From: Agarivorans sp. Alg241-V36
GTDB taxonomy: Bacteria > Pseudomonadota > Gammaproteobacteria > Enterobacterales > Celerinatantimonadaceae
Assembly: GCF_900537085.1 (NCBI RefSeq)
Contig: NZ_UNRE01000002.1
Coordinates: 124,289 to 188,288, forward strand
Direction of reading: 5' to 3'
Length of the DNA: 64,000 nt
Numbering within the stretch: the stretch's first letter is position 1; the number at the start of each line of letters is the position of its first letter. Below the pieces are notes generated by a model. It was given only the letters and a program-made list of their open reading frames with translations. It was not told the origin of the DNA and did no database searches. Position numbers and translations under genes: made by a program. Shown in pieces: positions 8,647 through 17,449 of the stretch.

Positions 8647-8979
8647 CTATTTCTTGATATTCGAGCGCTTTAGCCAAGCCATAGCTTGTGCTTTTAAGAT
8701 ATTAAAAACCGGCTTGCCGAGAATAGCGATGCTAGCAAAAAACAATACCTCTCCCAACACCCATAAGCCAGCGCCTAAACTAGCAATTTGTTCAACGCTC
8801 AAATGAATCAGAGCACCTATTACGCCAGCGATGGCCAAAAAACCAAAAATGAGTAGCTGGCTACACACTAAACCGACTAAGGCCAATTTCTTCCAGGGGG
8901 TGTTTAGCAGTTTATTCAGTTCAAACGGTTTCAAATTTGTTGGTATGGCAGAGCGCGTCGGTTTGCTTGGAGTAGACAT
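8647..8979 (-). CDS. small two-helix membrane protein, copy B
   Basis: Counterpart of the protein at 7100-7420. GGAGG five bases before the ATG at 8979 makes that start much better than the upstream ATG at 9018; the protein is then 110 residues. It has hydrophobic segments at ~32-57 and ~63-88, the second containing LGEVLFFASIAILGKPV, and ends in a basic tail. The conserved EV-F-F/LGKP motif is shared with copy A. It is the distal gene of cassette B, 69 bases after the DUF1989 copy B stop, with a hairpin in the gap. Function unknown; the constant pairing with DUF1989 suggests a partner role, perhaps transport. Confidence 0.65.
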   Translation of the reverse strand: MSTPSKPTRSAIPTNLKPFELNKLLNTPWKKLALVGLVCSQLLIFGFLAIAGVIGALIHLSVEQIASLGAGLWVLGEVLFFASIAILGKPVFNILKAQAMAWLKRSNIKK

Positions 8980-9008
8980 TAGAGCCTCCGTTTCATTTAA
9001 AGAAAAGT

Positions 9009-9037
9009 AAACGCACACCTTTGATAGGCGTGCGTTT
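9009..9037 (-). terminator. hairpin between DUF1989 copy B and its membrane-protein gene (possible partial terminator)
   Basis: Read on the minus strand, AAACGCACGCCT, a five-base loop and AGGTGTGCGTTT form a 12-bp stem with one G-U pair, followed by a U-rich stretch. The structure would reduce transcription of the downstream membrane-protein gene relative to DUF1989 copy B, giving uneven expression inside one operon. No such hairpin separates the two genes in cassette A. Confidence 0.55.
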
Positions 9038-9048
9038 TGGTTTAGGTG

Positions 9049-9969
9049 TTATTTCACACTGTTATCTTTAGTAGCAATACGGGCGAAGATGTCATCTTCC
9101 CAGCCTTGGTTGTCACCTAAGTGGCCTGTCTCTGGCGCGATACCTGTGTCATAAACACTGACATACACAGGGTTCGGACGCGCTTCTGGATAAGGCAGCG
9201 CTTGGTCCGCGTAAGGGCAGTTACTCACCACAAAGTACATATCCTTTTCAGCGTAAAACTCACAGCCCACTCCATCATCTACCGCAGGGCTTGGGGCTAA
9301 CATACAGCGGGTGATCCCTTTCGCGTCTTGGTCAAACTTGTTCGGTTGGAACATATTGATGTCATTGCGATCTGAGTACAGTTTAATGATACGGCGCTTC
9401 TCGGCCTCATCTTCCATATTGGCAATGGCAGGAATACGACCAAATGCTTGGTAGAAGTTTTCTTGGCACGAGTTCACATTACCTTCTTTACCATGAACCA
9501 TAGTGATCCAATCAGGGCAACAGTGCGCCGCAAAGAAAATGTGGCTGTAGTTCTCTTCCATTTTTTCATAAGGGAATTCATCTTCTACCAGTGTCACCAT
9601 TTTTTCGCAGAAGCCACTTTGTGACCAAACGGCACTGTGTAAGCGTTGATTAAGGCCATCTAGCGCACTGGTATTTAAGTGGTCACCCCATTGCTCTAGG
9701 TCTGGCGTCACCATGTGCACATCGATAATTTGAGTGCGGCCATTGTGCAAGCCAGGGCGCTGCTCAAAGCGAATGACTTGGCCAGCTTTAACAAAAAACG
9801 CATTACCGGTATGAGGAAGCAAGATGTCGTCGTAAACATGGCGACGGGTATCGTTCGCTTTGGTTGCACGAACCTGCTGGTAAAAAGCAAGGTTTGGAGA
9901 CACTGCGCGTTCGTAAGTTTTTACTGGGTCTACGTCTGCGTTGTAAGTGGTATCGATAGCGTGTGACAT
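9049..9969 (-). CDS. DUF1989 (urea carboxylase-associated) family protein, copy B
   Basis: A 306-residue DUF1989 paralogue of 5953-6978. Shared blocks include VDPVKTY near the N-terminus, TGNAFFVKAGQVIRFEQRP, VEDEFPYE, the AAHCCPDW and NSCQENFYQAFGRIPAIAN region, and AEKDMYFVVSNCPYADQ. It lacks most of the N-terminal and C-terminal extensions of copy A. In cassette B it is the promoter-proximal gene, divergent from the LysR gene at 10143 across 173 bases. In guanidine pathways two DUF1989 subunits act together, so copies A and B might form a heteromer; that is inference, as neither the carboxylase nor a riboswitch is visible here. Confidence 0.75.
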   Translation of the reverse strand: MSHAIDTTYNADVDPVKTYERAVSPNLAFYQQVRATKANDTRRHVYDDILLPHTGNAFFVKAGQVIRFEQRPGLHNGRTQIIDVHMVTPDLEQWGDHLNTSALDGLNQRLHSAVWSQSGFCEKMVTLVEDEFPYEKMEENYSHIFFAAHCCPDWITMVHGKEGNVNSCQENFYQAFGRIPAIANMEDEAEKRRIIKLYSDRNDINMFQPNKFDQDAKGITRCMLAPSPAVDDGVGCEFYAEKDMYFVVSNCPYADQALPYPEARPNPVYVSVYDTGIAPETGHLGDNQGWEDDIFARIATKDNSVK

Positions 9970-10142
9970 AATGATTTTCTCTCTAGTAAGGTTTAAGTTA
10001 TTTGACTCGGTAGCTGTTGTTGGTGCCCCGTGCTGTTGATGTGTAATTTATAACAATTAGAGAAAATACAAAGTTAGTTACCTTTCTAAAAATCAGGCAG
10101 GTTGTGCTACAGTGAGTGAAATAGAGAAGCGAGGGAGAAGTG

Positions 10143-11057
10143 ATGAATTTCAGCCTGCATCAATTACAAGCCTTTGTGTTAGCTGCTGAGTTAGGTTCAT
10201 TTTCAGCGGCTGCGCGCAAAATGCGTAAAGCTCACTCTGCGGTGAGCACGGCAATTTCTAACTTAGAGTTGGATGTTGGACAGGAGTTGTTTGACCGCAG
10301 TGCGCGTGAGCCCGTGCTAACAACAGCGGGTGAAGTGCTATTTAGCGAAGCAAAAAGTATTCTGGCGAATTGTCGTTACTTTGAACAACTGGCTAGCGAA
10401 TTACACCCGCAGCAAGAGAGCCAATTTACCATTGCCATAGATGATTACTTCGATTTACCCAAACAACAAGAACTGTTAATGATGTTGGCAGAGCGGTTTC
10501 CTAATCTAGAGTTACGGGTGCGCGAGGCTTTATCACAAGACATTATCGCGTTGGTCACCAAAGGGGAGGCAGATATTGGCTTTACGCTATTGCAGCAGGC
10601 GGTATCTAGCCAGATGAGTTATATGCCTATGCCCGATGTACAGTTGCATTACTTGGTATCACCGAAACATGAGTTAGCGCAATTGGCATTTGGAAAATCA
10701 AGCCGTAAACCGACCCAATTACATCAACTAGAGCGTTATCGCCAAGGCATACTGGCACGTAGTAGCTACTTTAGCTCGCAACAAATCTCAGCCAAGGTAT
10801 GGAAAGTTGACACATTGTTTGCCGCAGCGGAATTAGCCGCCAGCGGCGCGTGTTGGATCATGTCGCCGCCGTCCTTTGTCCGCCCACTTGTAGAGACGGG
10901 CAGTTTAGTCTCTTTACCTGTGCATCAAGACTTACAGCGCAGTATACCGTCGGCAGTGATCTGGCGAAGCCAAACCAGCCAAGGCTTAGTACATCAAGCG
11001 GTGCGTAGTTGGGTGCAAGAGAAACAAGTGGCGGGAGAGATATCCAATAAGCTTTAA
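10143..11057 (+). CDS. LysR-family transcriptional regulator, cassette B
   Basis: A 304-residue LysR-type regulator with the HTH at residues 4-62 (LQAFVLAAELGSFSAAARKM, HSAVSTAISNLEL) and an effector-binding domain after residue ~90. A GTG at 10140 is in frame, but GAGGGAGA at about 10131-10138 is better spaced for the ATG at 10143. It is divergent from DUF1989 copy B and paralogous to the cassette A regulator, so the pair probably arose together with the enzymes by cassette duplication. Effector domains are more diverged than the HTHs, which suggests that the two regulators read different or differently tuned signals at related operators. Confidence 0.85.
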   Translation: MNFSLHQLQAFVLAAELGSFSAAARKMRKAHSAVSTAISNLELDVGQELFDRSAREPVLTTAGEVLFSEAKSILANCRYFEQLASELHPQQESQFTIAIDDYFDLPKQQELLMMLAERFPNLELRVREALSQDIIALVTKGEADIGFTLLQQAVSSQMSYMPMPDVQLHYLVSPKHELAQLAFGKSSRKPTQLHQLERYRQGILARSSYFSSQQISAKVWKVDTLFAAAELAASGACWIMSPPSFVRPLVETGSLVSLPVHQDLQRSIPSAVIWRSQTSQGLVHQAVRSWVQEKQVAGEISNKL

Positions 11058-11238
11058 TGTGTTAAGACATCGCGAAATAATACTTCAATAAGTACTTAGC
11101 TTATGTCCAAAAATGGGTTAGGCATGGTGACACGTTTGTGTCCAAAAGTTTGTTTAGAAATAAGCTTCCTTTACCGTTAGCTGACGCCTTTAGCTAAAAC
11201 AAAGCGCTTGCTCACCAAAACTATCTGTAGATGCAGCT

Positions 11239-13227
11239 ATGCTAATTGTTTTTAGTGTGGGGGATTGGCTGGTGTTACGTTGGGTTTTTATCTTGCTCGG
11301 CTGTCTGTGGAGTCAGGGCTTATATGCTGCTGAAGCGCAAAATTGGTATCGCTCGGCCAGTTTTTATCATATTTGGCTTAAGTCTTTTGCTGCCTCTCAT
11401 CAACAGCATGAGGTTGGCAATATTCAGGGAATTATTCAGCGCTTCGACTATCTAAATGATGGCAAGGAAAATGCGGGTAAAGATCTTGAAGTAGACGCCA
11501 TTTTACTTTCGCCTTTTTACCTTAGTGCGCGTAGCTCTGAAGATCCTTTAGATAATATTCATGGTTATGACGCGGTGGATTATTACCAAGTTAATCCGGT
11601 TTTTGGTGATAAGAGTGACCTGAAGCAGCTGTTAGATTTAGCCCATAGCCGTGGGGTAAAAGTGTTGTTTGATTTTGTACCCGCTTACACCTCGATAAAA
11701 CATCCTTGGTTTATTAATTCTGCCAATGGCGGCGATAAGCGTGATTGGTATGTATGGGATACAAATCCCTCTTCTCAGTGGCAAGCCGCTTGGGGAGGAG
11801 GTAGTTGGCAAGATGTATGGAAAGCTCATGGCAATAGCTATTTTTATAGTTACTTCCAAAGCAGCGAAATTGCCGATTTAAACTTGTATAACCCACAGGT
11901 GCGGCAAGCCTTAGAAGAGGTATTAAAATACTGGCTCGATTTCGGCTTTGATGGCGCCAGAATAGACGGCGCTCCTTATTTAATTGAAGACGGCCCAGGC
12001 AAGCAGGCTGACCGACCAGAAACCTTTCAAATATTGCGTGAGTATCGAGCTATTGCTGACAGCTATGAGCAAGGCAAAGTGCTAATAGCCGAAACGTGGC
12101 GACCTTCTGAGGTGGTGGCCAAGTATTTTGGTAACGGCCACAACCAAATTCATATGGGTTTTGATTTTGACCTTGCCTGGCAAATTCCCGGCGCGATTAA
12201 ACGTGGTAATGATCAGGGTTTGCGAAACCTGCATCAGCAGCAAGACCAAGATTATCCACCGGGCTATCAAACGGCGGCTTTTTTGAGTAACCACGATAGC
12301 TATCTCTCCAGACCAATGACTGTATATAAAGGCAATGCTAATCAAGCTCTGCAAGCCGCCAGTTTGCAGCTACTTAGTCGCGCAACACCGTTTATTTTTT
12401 ATGGCAATGAATTAGGTATGTTGGGAGAACATCAACCCGATGCCCAGCTCCGTGGTTTGTTTAATTGGCAGGATGTAGAGCAGCAACTCGCCTTGCCAAA
12501 CTCCTTGTTAAATCAATATCGCCACCTACTTAAGGTACGCCGCGAACACCCTTTTATTGGTGAGGCTTCGCTGCATTTTTTAGATACCCAAAGCGATAAG
12601 GTATTTGCCTATGCTTTAGCTACCCAGCACCAAGCGCTGGTGGTGCTCATTAATACCAATAAAACACCCAGTCGAGCGCAGCTCAATATGGCGCAAATTA
12701 GCTCATTAAGTGCGAATCAAGATTATCGCTTATGGCCTGTGTTGGGAGAGCCGAGCCTAAAACGCCGTGAGGCTTTGGCTGGCGCGGCTAGCTATCAACT
12801 GGAACAGCTGGCGGGAGAGAGTGTAACGGTGCTGTATTTTGGGGAACAGCAAGCAAGCTTGGTGGCGGGCTACCCTGGCAAGGTAGTAGCACCAACAACT
12901 GCACTAGTGCCAAGCGCCATTGCCTTAAAAAGCTTGTATTTGCGTGGTGATATGAATGGCTGGGATGGCAGTTTACCCATGACCTTAAATGAAAACGGCC
13001 AGTGGCAAGTTAGGGTAAAACTGCAAAAAGGCCGTTATCAATACAAGTTTGAAGTAAATGGCCAACCTTTGTGGGGACGCAACTGGGGAGATAATCGCCG
13101 TAACGGCATAGGTGATATAGATGGCGAAAATATTCGATTAAGGGCGGCCAACAGTGGCTGTTATCTATTTAGTTTTAACCCACAGAGCCGTCAGCACTTG
13201 GTAGAGCAGCAAACTGAGTGTGATTAG
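11239..13227 (+). CDS. secreted GH13 alpha-amylase-family enzyme with C-terminal starch-binding-like domain
   Basis: A GH13 (beta/alpha)8 glycosidase, exported. The catalytic triad is present: nucleophile Asp in FDGARIDGAP, acid/base Glu in LIAETWRP and the third Asp in FLSNHDSYL. Region I, however, reads DFVPAYTS where related enzymes have DFVPNHTS, so the usual Asn-His pair is Ala-Tyr. The last ~100 residues form a beta-sandwich (YLRGDMNGWDG, then YQYKFEVNG) like the FRGDxNGW carbohydrate-binding domains. A GTG at 11272, preceded by GGGGGA, would give a cleaner signal peptide ending in LYAA, so the true start may be there rather than at 11239. It stands alone after the LysR gene. The substrate is probably starch, glycogen or maltodextrin, with the altered region I making the exact specificity doubtful. 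Confidence 0.82.
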   Translation: MLIVFSVGDWLVLRWVFILLGCLWSQGLYAAEAQNWYRSASFYHIWLKSFAASHQQHEVGNIQGIIQRFDYLNDGKENAGKDLEVDAILLSPFYLSARSSEDPLDNIHGYDAVDYYQVNPVFGDKSDLKQLLDLAHSRGVKVLFDFVPAYTSIKHPWFINSANGGDKRDWYVWDTNPSSQWQAAWGGGSWQDVWKAHGNSYFYSYFQSSEIADLNLYNPQVRQALEEVLKYWLDFGFDGARIDGAPYLIEDGPGKQADRPETFQILREYRAIADSYEQGKVLIAETWRPSEVVAKYFGNGHNQIHMGFDFDLAWQIPGAIKRGNDQGLRNLHQQQDQDYPPGYQTAAFLSNHDSYLSRPMTVYKGNANQALQAASLQLLSRATPFIFYGNELGMLGEHQPDAQLRGLFNWQDVEQQLALPNSLLNQYRHLLKVRREHPFIGEASLHFLDTQSDKVFAYALATQHQALVVLINTNKTPSRAQLNMAQISSLSANQDYRLWPVLGEPSLKRREALAGAASYQLEQLAGESVTVLYFGEQQASLVAGYPGKVVAPTTALVPSAIALKSLYLRGDMNGWDGSLPMTLNENGQWQVRVKLQKGRYQYKFEVNGQPLWGRNWGDNRRNGIGDIDGENIRLRAANSGCYLFSFNPQSRQHLVEQQTECD

Positions 13228-13334
13228 CTTTTAGATTGTTAAGAGCTTTGTACAGCTTGGAACAAACCGCTAAAGCGGGTGCTATTTGAGAATCAGCAGC
13301 GGCTGAAACTAATTAGCTGTTACAGCTTACAAAT

Positions 13335-13363
13335 AACAAAGCCTGCTTAATCGCAGGCTTTGT
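13335..13363. terminator. bidirectional intrinsic terminator
   Basis: CAAAGCCTGC (13337-13346) pairs with GCAGGCTTTG (13353-13362). It lies between the convergent GH13 and 5'-nucleotidase genes. Both sides provide T-rich tails, better on the minus strand. Confidence 0.75.
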
Positions 13364-13391
13364 AGAGTAACGAACAGCAAATCAAGCGGGC

Positions 13392-15236
13392 TTAGTTTTG
13401 TAAGTTGCCGTCTGTGTCGTAAAACATCTGGGTGCTGTAGTTTTCTAGAGGAAGCTTGTCGATGCTGCCGCGACGCTCTACGTAGTCAACAAATGACTGG
13501 GCGTAGTCTAGGAAGCTATCTTCAAATTTGCTCTCGTCTGCTGCAATGTCGGCAAAGCTAAAGTAACCATCTCGGCCGCCGGCAATGTAGTTATTAGTTA
13601 CTACAGTGAAGCTGTCGCTATCGGCTAAGGTAATCCAATCGCTAGTGCCTTTGGCTTTTACTTCTACGTCGTATAAGCGTGCACCGGCTGCTTGTGACAT
13701 ATCAACCTTGTAACGCAAACCTGCTGCATAAGGGTAAGCACCAGTAGAGCCTTCTGGATCTAGGGCGTAATCAACGGCTTCGTTAAGCACTGTTTTGATT
13801 TCGGCACCAGTCATTTCCAGGTAAACCAAGGTATTAGCGAAAGGTAATAAGGTGTAGGCATCACCAATGGTGTAATCACCTTGTGGTACGTCGTTACGCA
13901 CGCCACCGGCATTTTGAATGGCTACCTCACCACGTACCGCTTGCTCTAAAAAGGCTTGAGCCACCAAGTTTGAAATATCTGAGCCGTTGGCGTTGGTGGC
14001 AGAAACATCACATAAGGTGCTGCGACCTTGGCCTGGAATACGCTCAAAACATAAGTCTTGCGCTACGCTGCCCACTACCGCTTGTTTCAATACATCAACT
14101 TCCGCAGCGTAAACCGCTAGTACAGCTGCTGCATTCTCATCATCGCTAACAATCGACAAATTGGCATTTGCTGCAACGTCGTCGGTTACTGCAGTGCGCT
14201 CAGCGCCTACAAGTTCAACACGGTCACCATTGCTGTCTTTACGTTTAAAGCTATCTGCTAGCAATAGGTGTGGAGTACCGGCACAGCTTTCTAACTTACC
14301 GTTGCCATCAAAGGTAATGGCAAGGTCGCCAACTACCGCAGAGTATTGCCATGCTTGGGCGATACAAACTGGGTCGCCATCTAAGTTAGTGCGCATGGTT
14401 GGGTATTCACCAGCAGAATTCAAGCCTAGCGCTTCAAAGTCACCCAATAAGGTGTGCGAATCACCGCCGATAATAACGTCTACGTCGGTAAGTTTGGCCG
14501 CTAGCTCCAAGTCGTTGCTGTACTGGTAGTGAGTAAGCAAGATGATGTTATTCACCCCTTTGCCTTTTAGCTCATCAATGTACATTTGCGCTGTGGTGGC
14601 TTCGTCGTGAAACTGGGTAGTGGTATCAGGGCTAGATGAATTCTTGGTTTTAGTCGCGATGTCGATGCCAATAATACCTACTTGGGCATCACCAAAAGAC
14701 TTAATCATGTAAGGTTGGAAGTAGTCCCAACGGGTAACAGGAGCGAGAGGTGATACACCTACTTCCGGCTCTACGTTGGCGGCCAATACTTGAGTTTGAC
14801 AGGTCGGGCTGTATAAAAACTCTAAGAAGGTTTTAAGGCCGGCATCGCCGCCATCAAATTCGTGGTTACCTAAGGCAAAGGCATCAAAACATACTTCATT
14901 CATTAATGCTGCATCGGCTTCACCTTTAAACAAGGTGTAGTAAAGGTCACCTGTAATCGCATCACCAGCGTGCAGTTTTAATACATTGTCTTTAGCTGCG
15001 GCCAGTTCATTGATTTTCGCCACAATTTTAGGAAAACCACCAACCGATACGCGGGTCTCTTCACCGGCTAGGTTAAGGTCTATGCCAGTGTCTGCTTGCA
15101 GGTGTGAATGGTGATCATTCACATGCAGTACGTTAATGCTTAGTGGCTGTGGGCTGGGTGTGCTGTCGTCATCATTACAGGCAACTAATGCAACGCTAAG
15201 GGGCAGAAAGGCTAACCATTCCTTGCGAAAATTCAT
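13392..15236 (-). CDS. lipoprotein 5'-nucleotidase / 2',3'-cyclic phosphodiesterase family (UshA-like)
   Basis: A 614-residue exported nucleotidase. The N-terminus is a lipoprotein signal with lipobox LVAC at residues ~17-20, followed by an Asp/Ser-rich spacer. The metallophosphoesterase domain shows VLHVNDHHSHL, LHAGDAITGDLYY and ALGNHEFDGG, then ILLTHYQYSND and GGDSHTLLGD, which supply the two-metal ligands. The C-terminal 5'-nucleotidase substrate domain includes VAIQNAGGVRNDVPQGDYTIGD and NNYIAGGRDGY. It would hydrolyse extracellular or periplasmic nucleotides to nucleoside and phosphate. It is monocistronic. No phosphate-regulation box was identified. Confidence 0.9.
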   Translation of the reverse strand: MNFRKEWLAFLPLSVALVACNDDDSTPSPQPLSINVLHVNDHHSHLQADTGIDLNLAGEETRVSVGGFPKIVAKINELAAAKDNVLKLHAGDAITGDLYYTLFKGEADAALMNEVCFDAFALGNHEFDGGDAGLKTFLEFLYSPTCQTQVLAANVEPEVGVSPLAPVTRWDYFQPYMIKSFGDAQVGIIGIDIATKTKNSSSPDTTTQFHDEATTAQMYIDELKGKGVNNIILLTHYQYSNDLELAAKLTDVDVIIGGDSHTLLGDFEALGLNSAGEYPTMRTNLDGDPVCIAQAWQYSAVVGDLAITFDGNGKLESCAGTPHLLLADSFKRKDSNGDRVELVGAERTAVTDDVAANANLSIVSDDENAAAVLAVYAAEVDVLKQAVVGSVAQDLCFERIPGQGRSTLCDVSATNANGSDISNLVAQAFLEQAVRGEVAIQNAGGVRNDVPQGDYTIGDAYTLLPFANTLVYLEMTGAEIKTVLNEAVDYALDPEGSTGAYPYAAGLRYKVDMSQAAGARLYDVEVKAKGTSDWITLADSDSFTVVTNNYIAGGRDGYFSFADIAADESKFEDSFLDYAQSFVDYVERRGSIDKLPLENYSTQMFYDTDGNLQN

Positions 15237-15329
15237 CTTTACTAACTCCGTTTAGATAGAAAGCTCTAAACACTAGAGAACTAAGATGAACCATAGATGA
15301 ACTATTTTTGTTAGTTTTGTGTCGGCCGC

Positions 15330-16631
15330 CTAACTCGGCCAGTCAACCATGCTGCTAGTTTGCAGTGGGCTAACGCTTTGTTGGCCTTTCCAGTGCTTAA
15401 TAAACTTTTGCTCTGGGTCGAACATGGCCGTTTGCTTATCGATGTCAAAGTGTCTGCCACCGCGCGGATCAGCGCCAACGCCTGCGATGTATTGCCAGTT
15501 TCCCCAGTTACTGGCTACGTCGTAATCAATTAAGCATTGCTCAAAGTAGGCCGCGCCGTAGCGCCAGTCTACTTGCAGTTCGTTAACCAAACAGCTGGCA
15601 ACGATTTGCCTGCCGCGATTAGACATCCAGCCACTAGCATTGAGCTGGTGCATTAAGGCATTAACCAGTGGGTAGGGCGTAGTACCACTGCACCACTGCT
15701 TAAAGCGTTGCGGATAAAAACTGCAATGGGGTGTTTTGCCTGTGGTGCCAGAAAAAACGAACAACTTGTCACCATGCGCTCTGGCATACCAGTAAAAGTA
15801 CTCTCGCCATAGCAATTCGAAGTAAATCCAATAGCTGGATTCGTTGGCTCCATGTTCGGCTTCGTAAGCCTTTAGTGCTTGCATCGCTTGCCTAGGGCTA
15901 AGCGCGCCATGGGCCAGAAATGGTGATAATCCGGTTGAGAAATCCTCGCCACTTAAAGCATTACGCGTTTGCTTGTAACTACTGGCGGCTTGGCTGGAAA
16001 AGTAGCCTGTTAAATGGTCTTGAGCTGCTTGTTCACCACCTCGATAGTAGCGATTGCCTTCTGCTGGCGGCATGGCTGTTGGTGCATGAGCGAGCAAGTT
16101 AGGAGCCTTAGGTAATTGCTTTAGCAGCGGCAAGGTTTTGGGGATCTCTAAAGCCTCTACTAGCTTACGAAAAGGCGTGAAACTAGCCGGAAGTTTAGTT
16201 AAGCCAAAAGGCAATTGCTGCTGTTCAAATAAGCAGGAGCTATTGGCCGCGTGAAAGCGGATTAACGGGTAAGCCTGTTGTAAGGCTAGCCACTGTTGGG
16301 CTTCGTCGCTGCCTGGGTGAACACTTCTACCCATATCGGTAATGCGATAATGTTGAATGTAACAGGCGACTTGCTGCTCAAAGCTGCCATCTTCAATAAA
16401 CAGCTGTTGGCCAAGTTGCTTTAAGCTAAGATTGAGTTCACTTAAGGTCTGGTTTAAGTAAGCCTGTTTGGCCGAACTAACGCTGGTTTGGCTAAAATGC
16501 TGAACAAAAGGGCTGGTGGGCTGGTTTATATATACGCAAATGAGTTGGTCGACTTGCTGTGCTAGTTGTTCTAGCGCTGGATTGTCTTGCACTCTGCAAT
16601 CGTTATCGAAAATAAACAGCCCTAGTCGCAT
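15330..16631 (-). CDS. DASH-type cryptochrome
   Basis: A 433-residue photolyase/cryptochrome of the DASH class, which binds FAD and a light-harvesting cofactor and repairs cyclobutane dimers in single-stranded DNA. Residues 1-~130 form the photolyase N-terminal domain (LFIFDNDCRVQDNPAL). The FAD-binding half contains ELLWREYFYWYARAHG, the DASH-like NALMHQLNASGWMSNRGRQ, VNELQVDWRYGAAYFEQCLIDYD, SNWGNWQYIAGVGADPRG and the terminal DIDKQTAMFDPEQKFIKHW. These are characteristic of CRY-DASH. It is slightly short of the common ~430-500 range but complete. A Nudix gene starts divergently 113 bases upstream. Confidence 0.93.
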   Translation of the reverse strand: MRLGLFIFDNDCRVQDNPALEQLAQQVDQLICVYINQPTSPFVQHFSQTSVSSAKQAYLNQTLSELNLSLKQLGQQLFIEDGSFEQQVACYIQHYRITDMGRSVHPGSDEAQQWLALQQAYPLIRFHAANSSCLFEQQQLPFGLTKLPASFTPFRKLVEALEIPKTLPLLKQLPKAPNLLAHAPTAMPPAEGNRYYRGGEQAAQDHLTGYFSSQAASSYKQTRNALSGEDFSTGLSPFLAHGALSPRQAMQALKAYEAEHGANESSYWIYFELLWREYFYWYARAHGDKLFVFSGTTGKTPHCSFYPQRFKQWCSGTTPYPLVNALMHQLNASGWMSNRGRQIVASCLVNELQVDWRYGAAYFEQCLIDYDVASNWGNWQYIAGVGADPRGGRHFDIDKQTAMFDPEQKFIKHWKGQQSVSPLQTSSMVDWPS

Positions 16632-16744
16632 TTTTGCTTTCCAAAGTTTGTGGTTAGTAAATGAGTGTACGTATCTGCTTGTTATTCAGTTTAATCTGAC
16701 GAGAGTTTGGCTGCTTAGTTTTTCTCTTAACAAAGGAAATGATC

Positions 16745-17206
16745 ATGATCCCTCTGAGTACTTCGATAGTGGCGGGTGTCGCTTTGTCGCAAATCAATGG
16801 TGAAACCAAAATGTTGCTAATGAAGCGAAGCAAGGGCAATTATTGGTGCCATGTAGCGGGGCATATTGAGGGCGAGGAAAAAGCCTGGCAGGCGATCATT
16901 CGAGAGTTTAAAGAAGAAACCCAAATTGAAGTGTGCCAGCTATACAACGGGCAAATTCTCGAACAGTTTTTTGAAGCCAATGTGAACGTGATCCAGATTA
17001 TTCCAGTATTTGCAGTACTTTGCCCACCAGAGCAAGCGATAGTATTGAACCATGAACATACCGAGTATCGTTGGTGTAGCCTGCAAGAAGCCTGTGATTT
17101 GGTGCCTTTTCCTAATCAGCGAGAAGTCTATCAGCAGGTTTGGCAGAGTTTTGTTTTAAACAAACCCCACCCTTTGTTTGAGGTAGATATTAGCTCTCTT
17201 AATTAA
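16745..17206 (+). CDS. Nudix hydrolase
   Basis: A 153-residue cytosolic Nudix hydrolase that cleaves nucleoside-diphosphate-linked compounds. The Nudix box spans residues ~38-60, with Gly in GHIEGEE, then REFKEETQI, satisfying G-x5-E-x7-R-E-U-x-E-E with Thr in place of the final Gly. The arrangement resembles NudB-type dihydroneopterin or dATP pyrophosphatases, but substrate cannot be fixed by eye. There are two in-frame ATG codons at 16739 and 16745; AAAGGA at 16732-16737 is correctly spaced only for 16745. The gene is divergent from the DASH cryptochrome. Confidence 0.85.
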   Translation: MIPLSTSIVAGVALSQINGETKMLLMKRSKGNYWCHVAGHIEGEEKAWQAIIREFKEETQIEVCQLYNGQILEQFFEANVNVIQIIPVFAVLCPPEQAIVLNHEHTEYRWCSLQEACDLVPFPNQREVYQQVWQSFVLNKPHPLFEVDISSLN

Positions 17207-17449
17207 CAGAAGATGGTGATAACTTTTTGATAAAACATCACCAGTAGTGTTAGGCTAAGTGTATGTTATTTATGAATTTGTACTATCTGTTTAGTGTGAC
17301 CTTGTCCCACTTATAACTTGTTATGAAGATACTACAAATTTAAATGTTTGCGCTTAGATTCAGCTAAGGCTTGGTTACTAATCAGCTTTTTCACTGCTAG
17401 GCGACAATCTTACTAGCGATGTTCGCTTCCTCATCATATAGGTTGGTAG

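Noticed and set aside
5953-10142. Guanidine riboswitch upstream of the DUF1989 genes
   Set aside because: I looked for it because DUF1989 subunits occur in guanidine pathways, but no structured conserved leader was visible by eye in 7421-7671 or 9970-10142.
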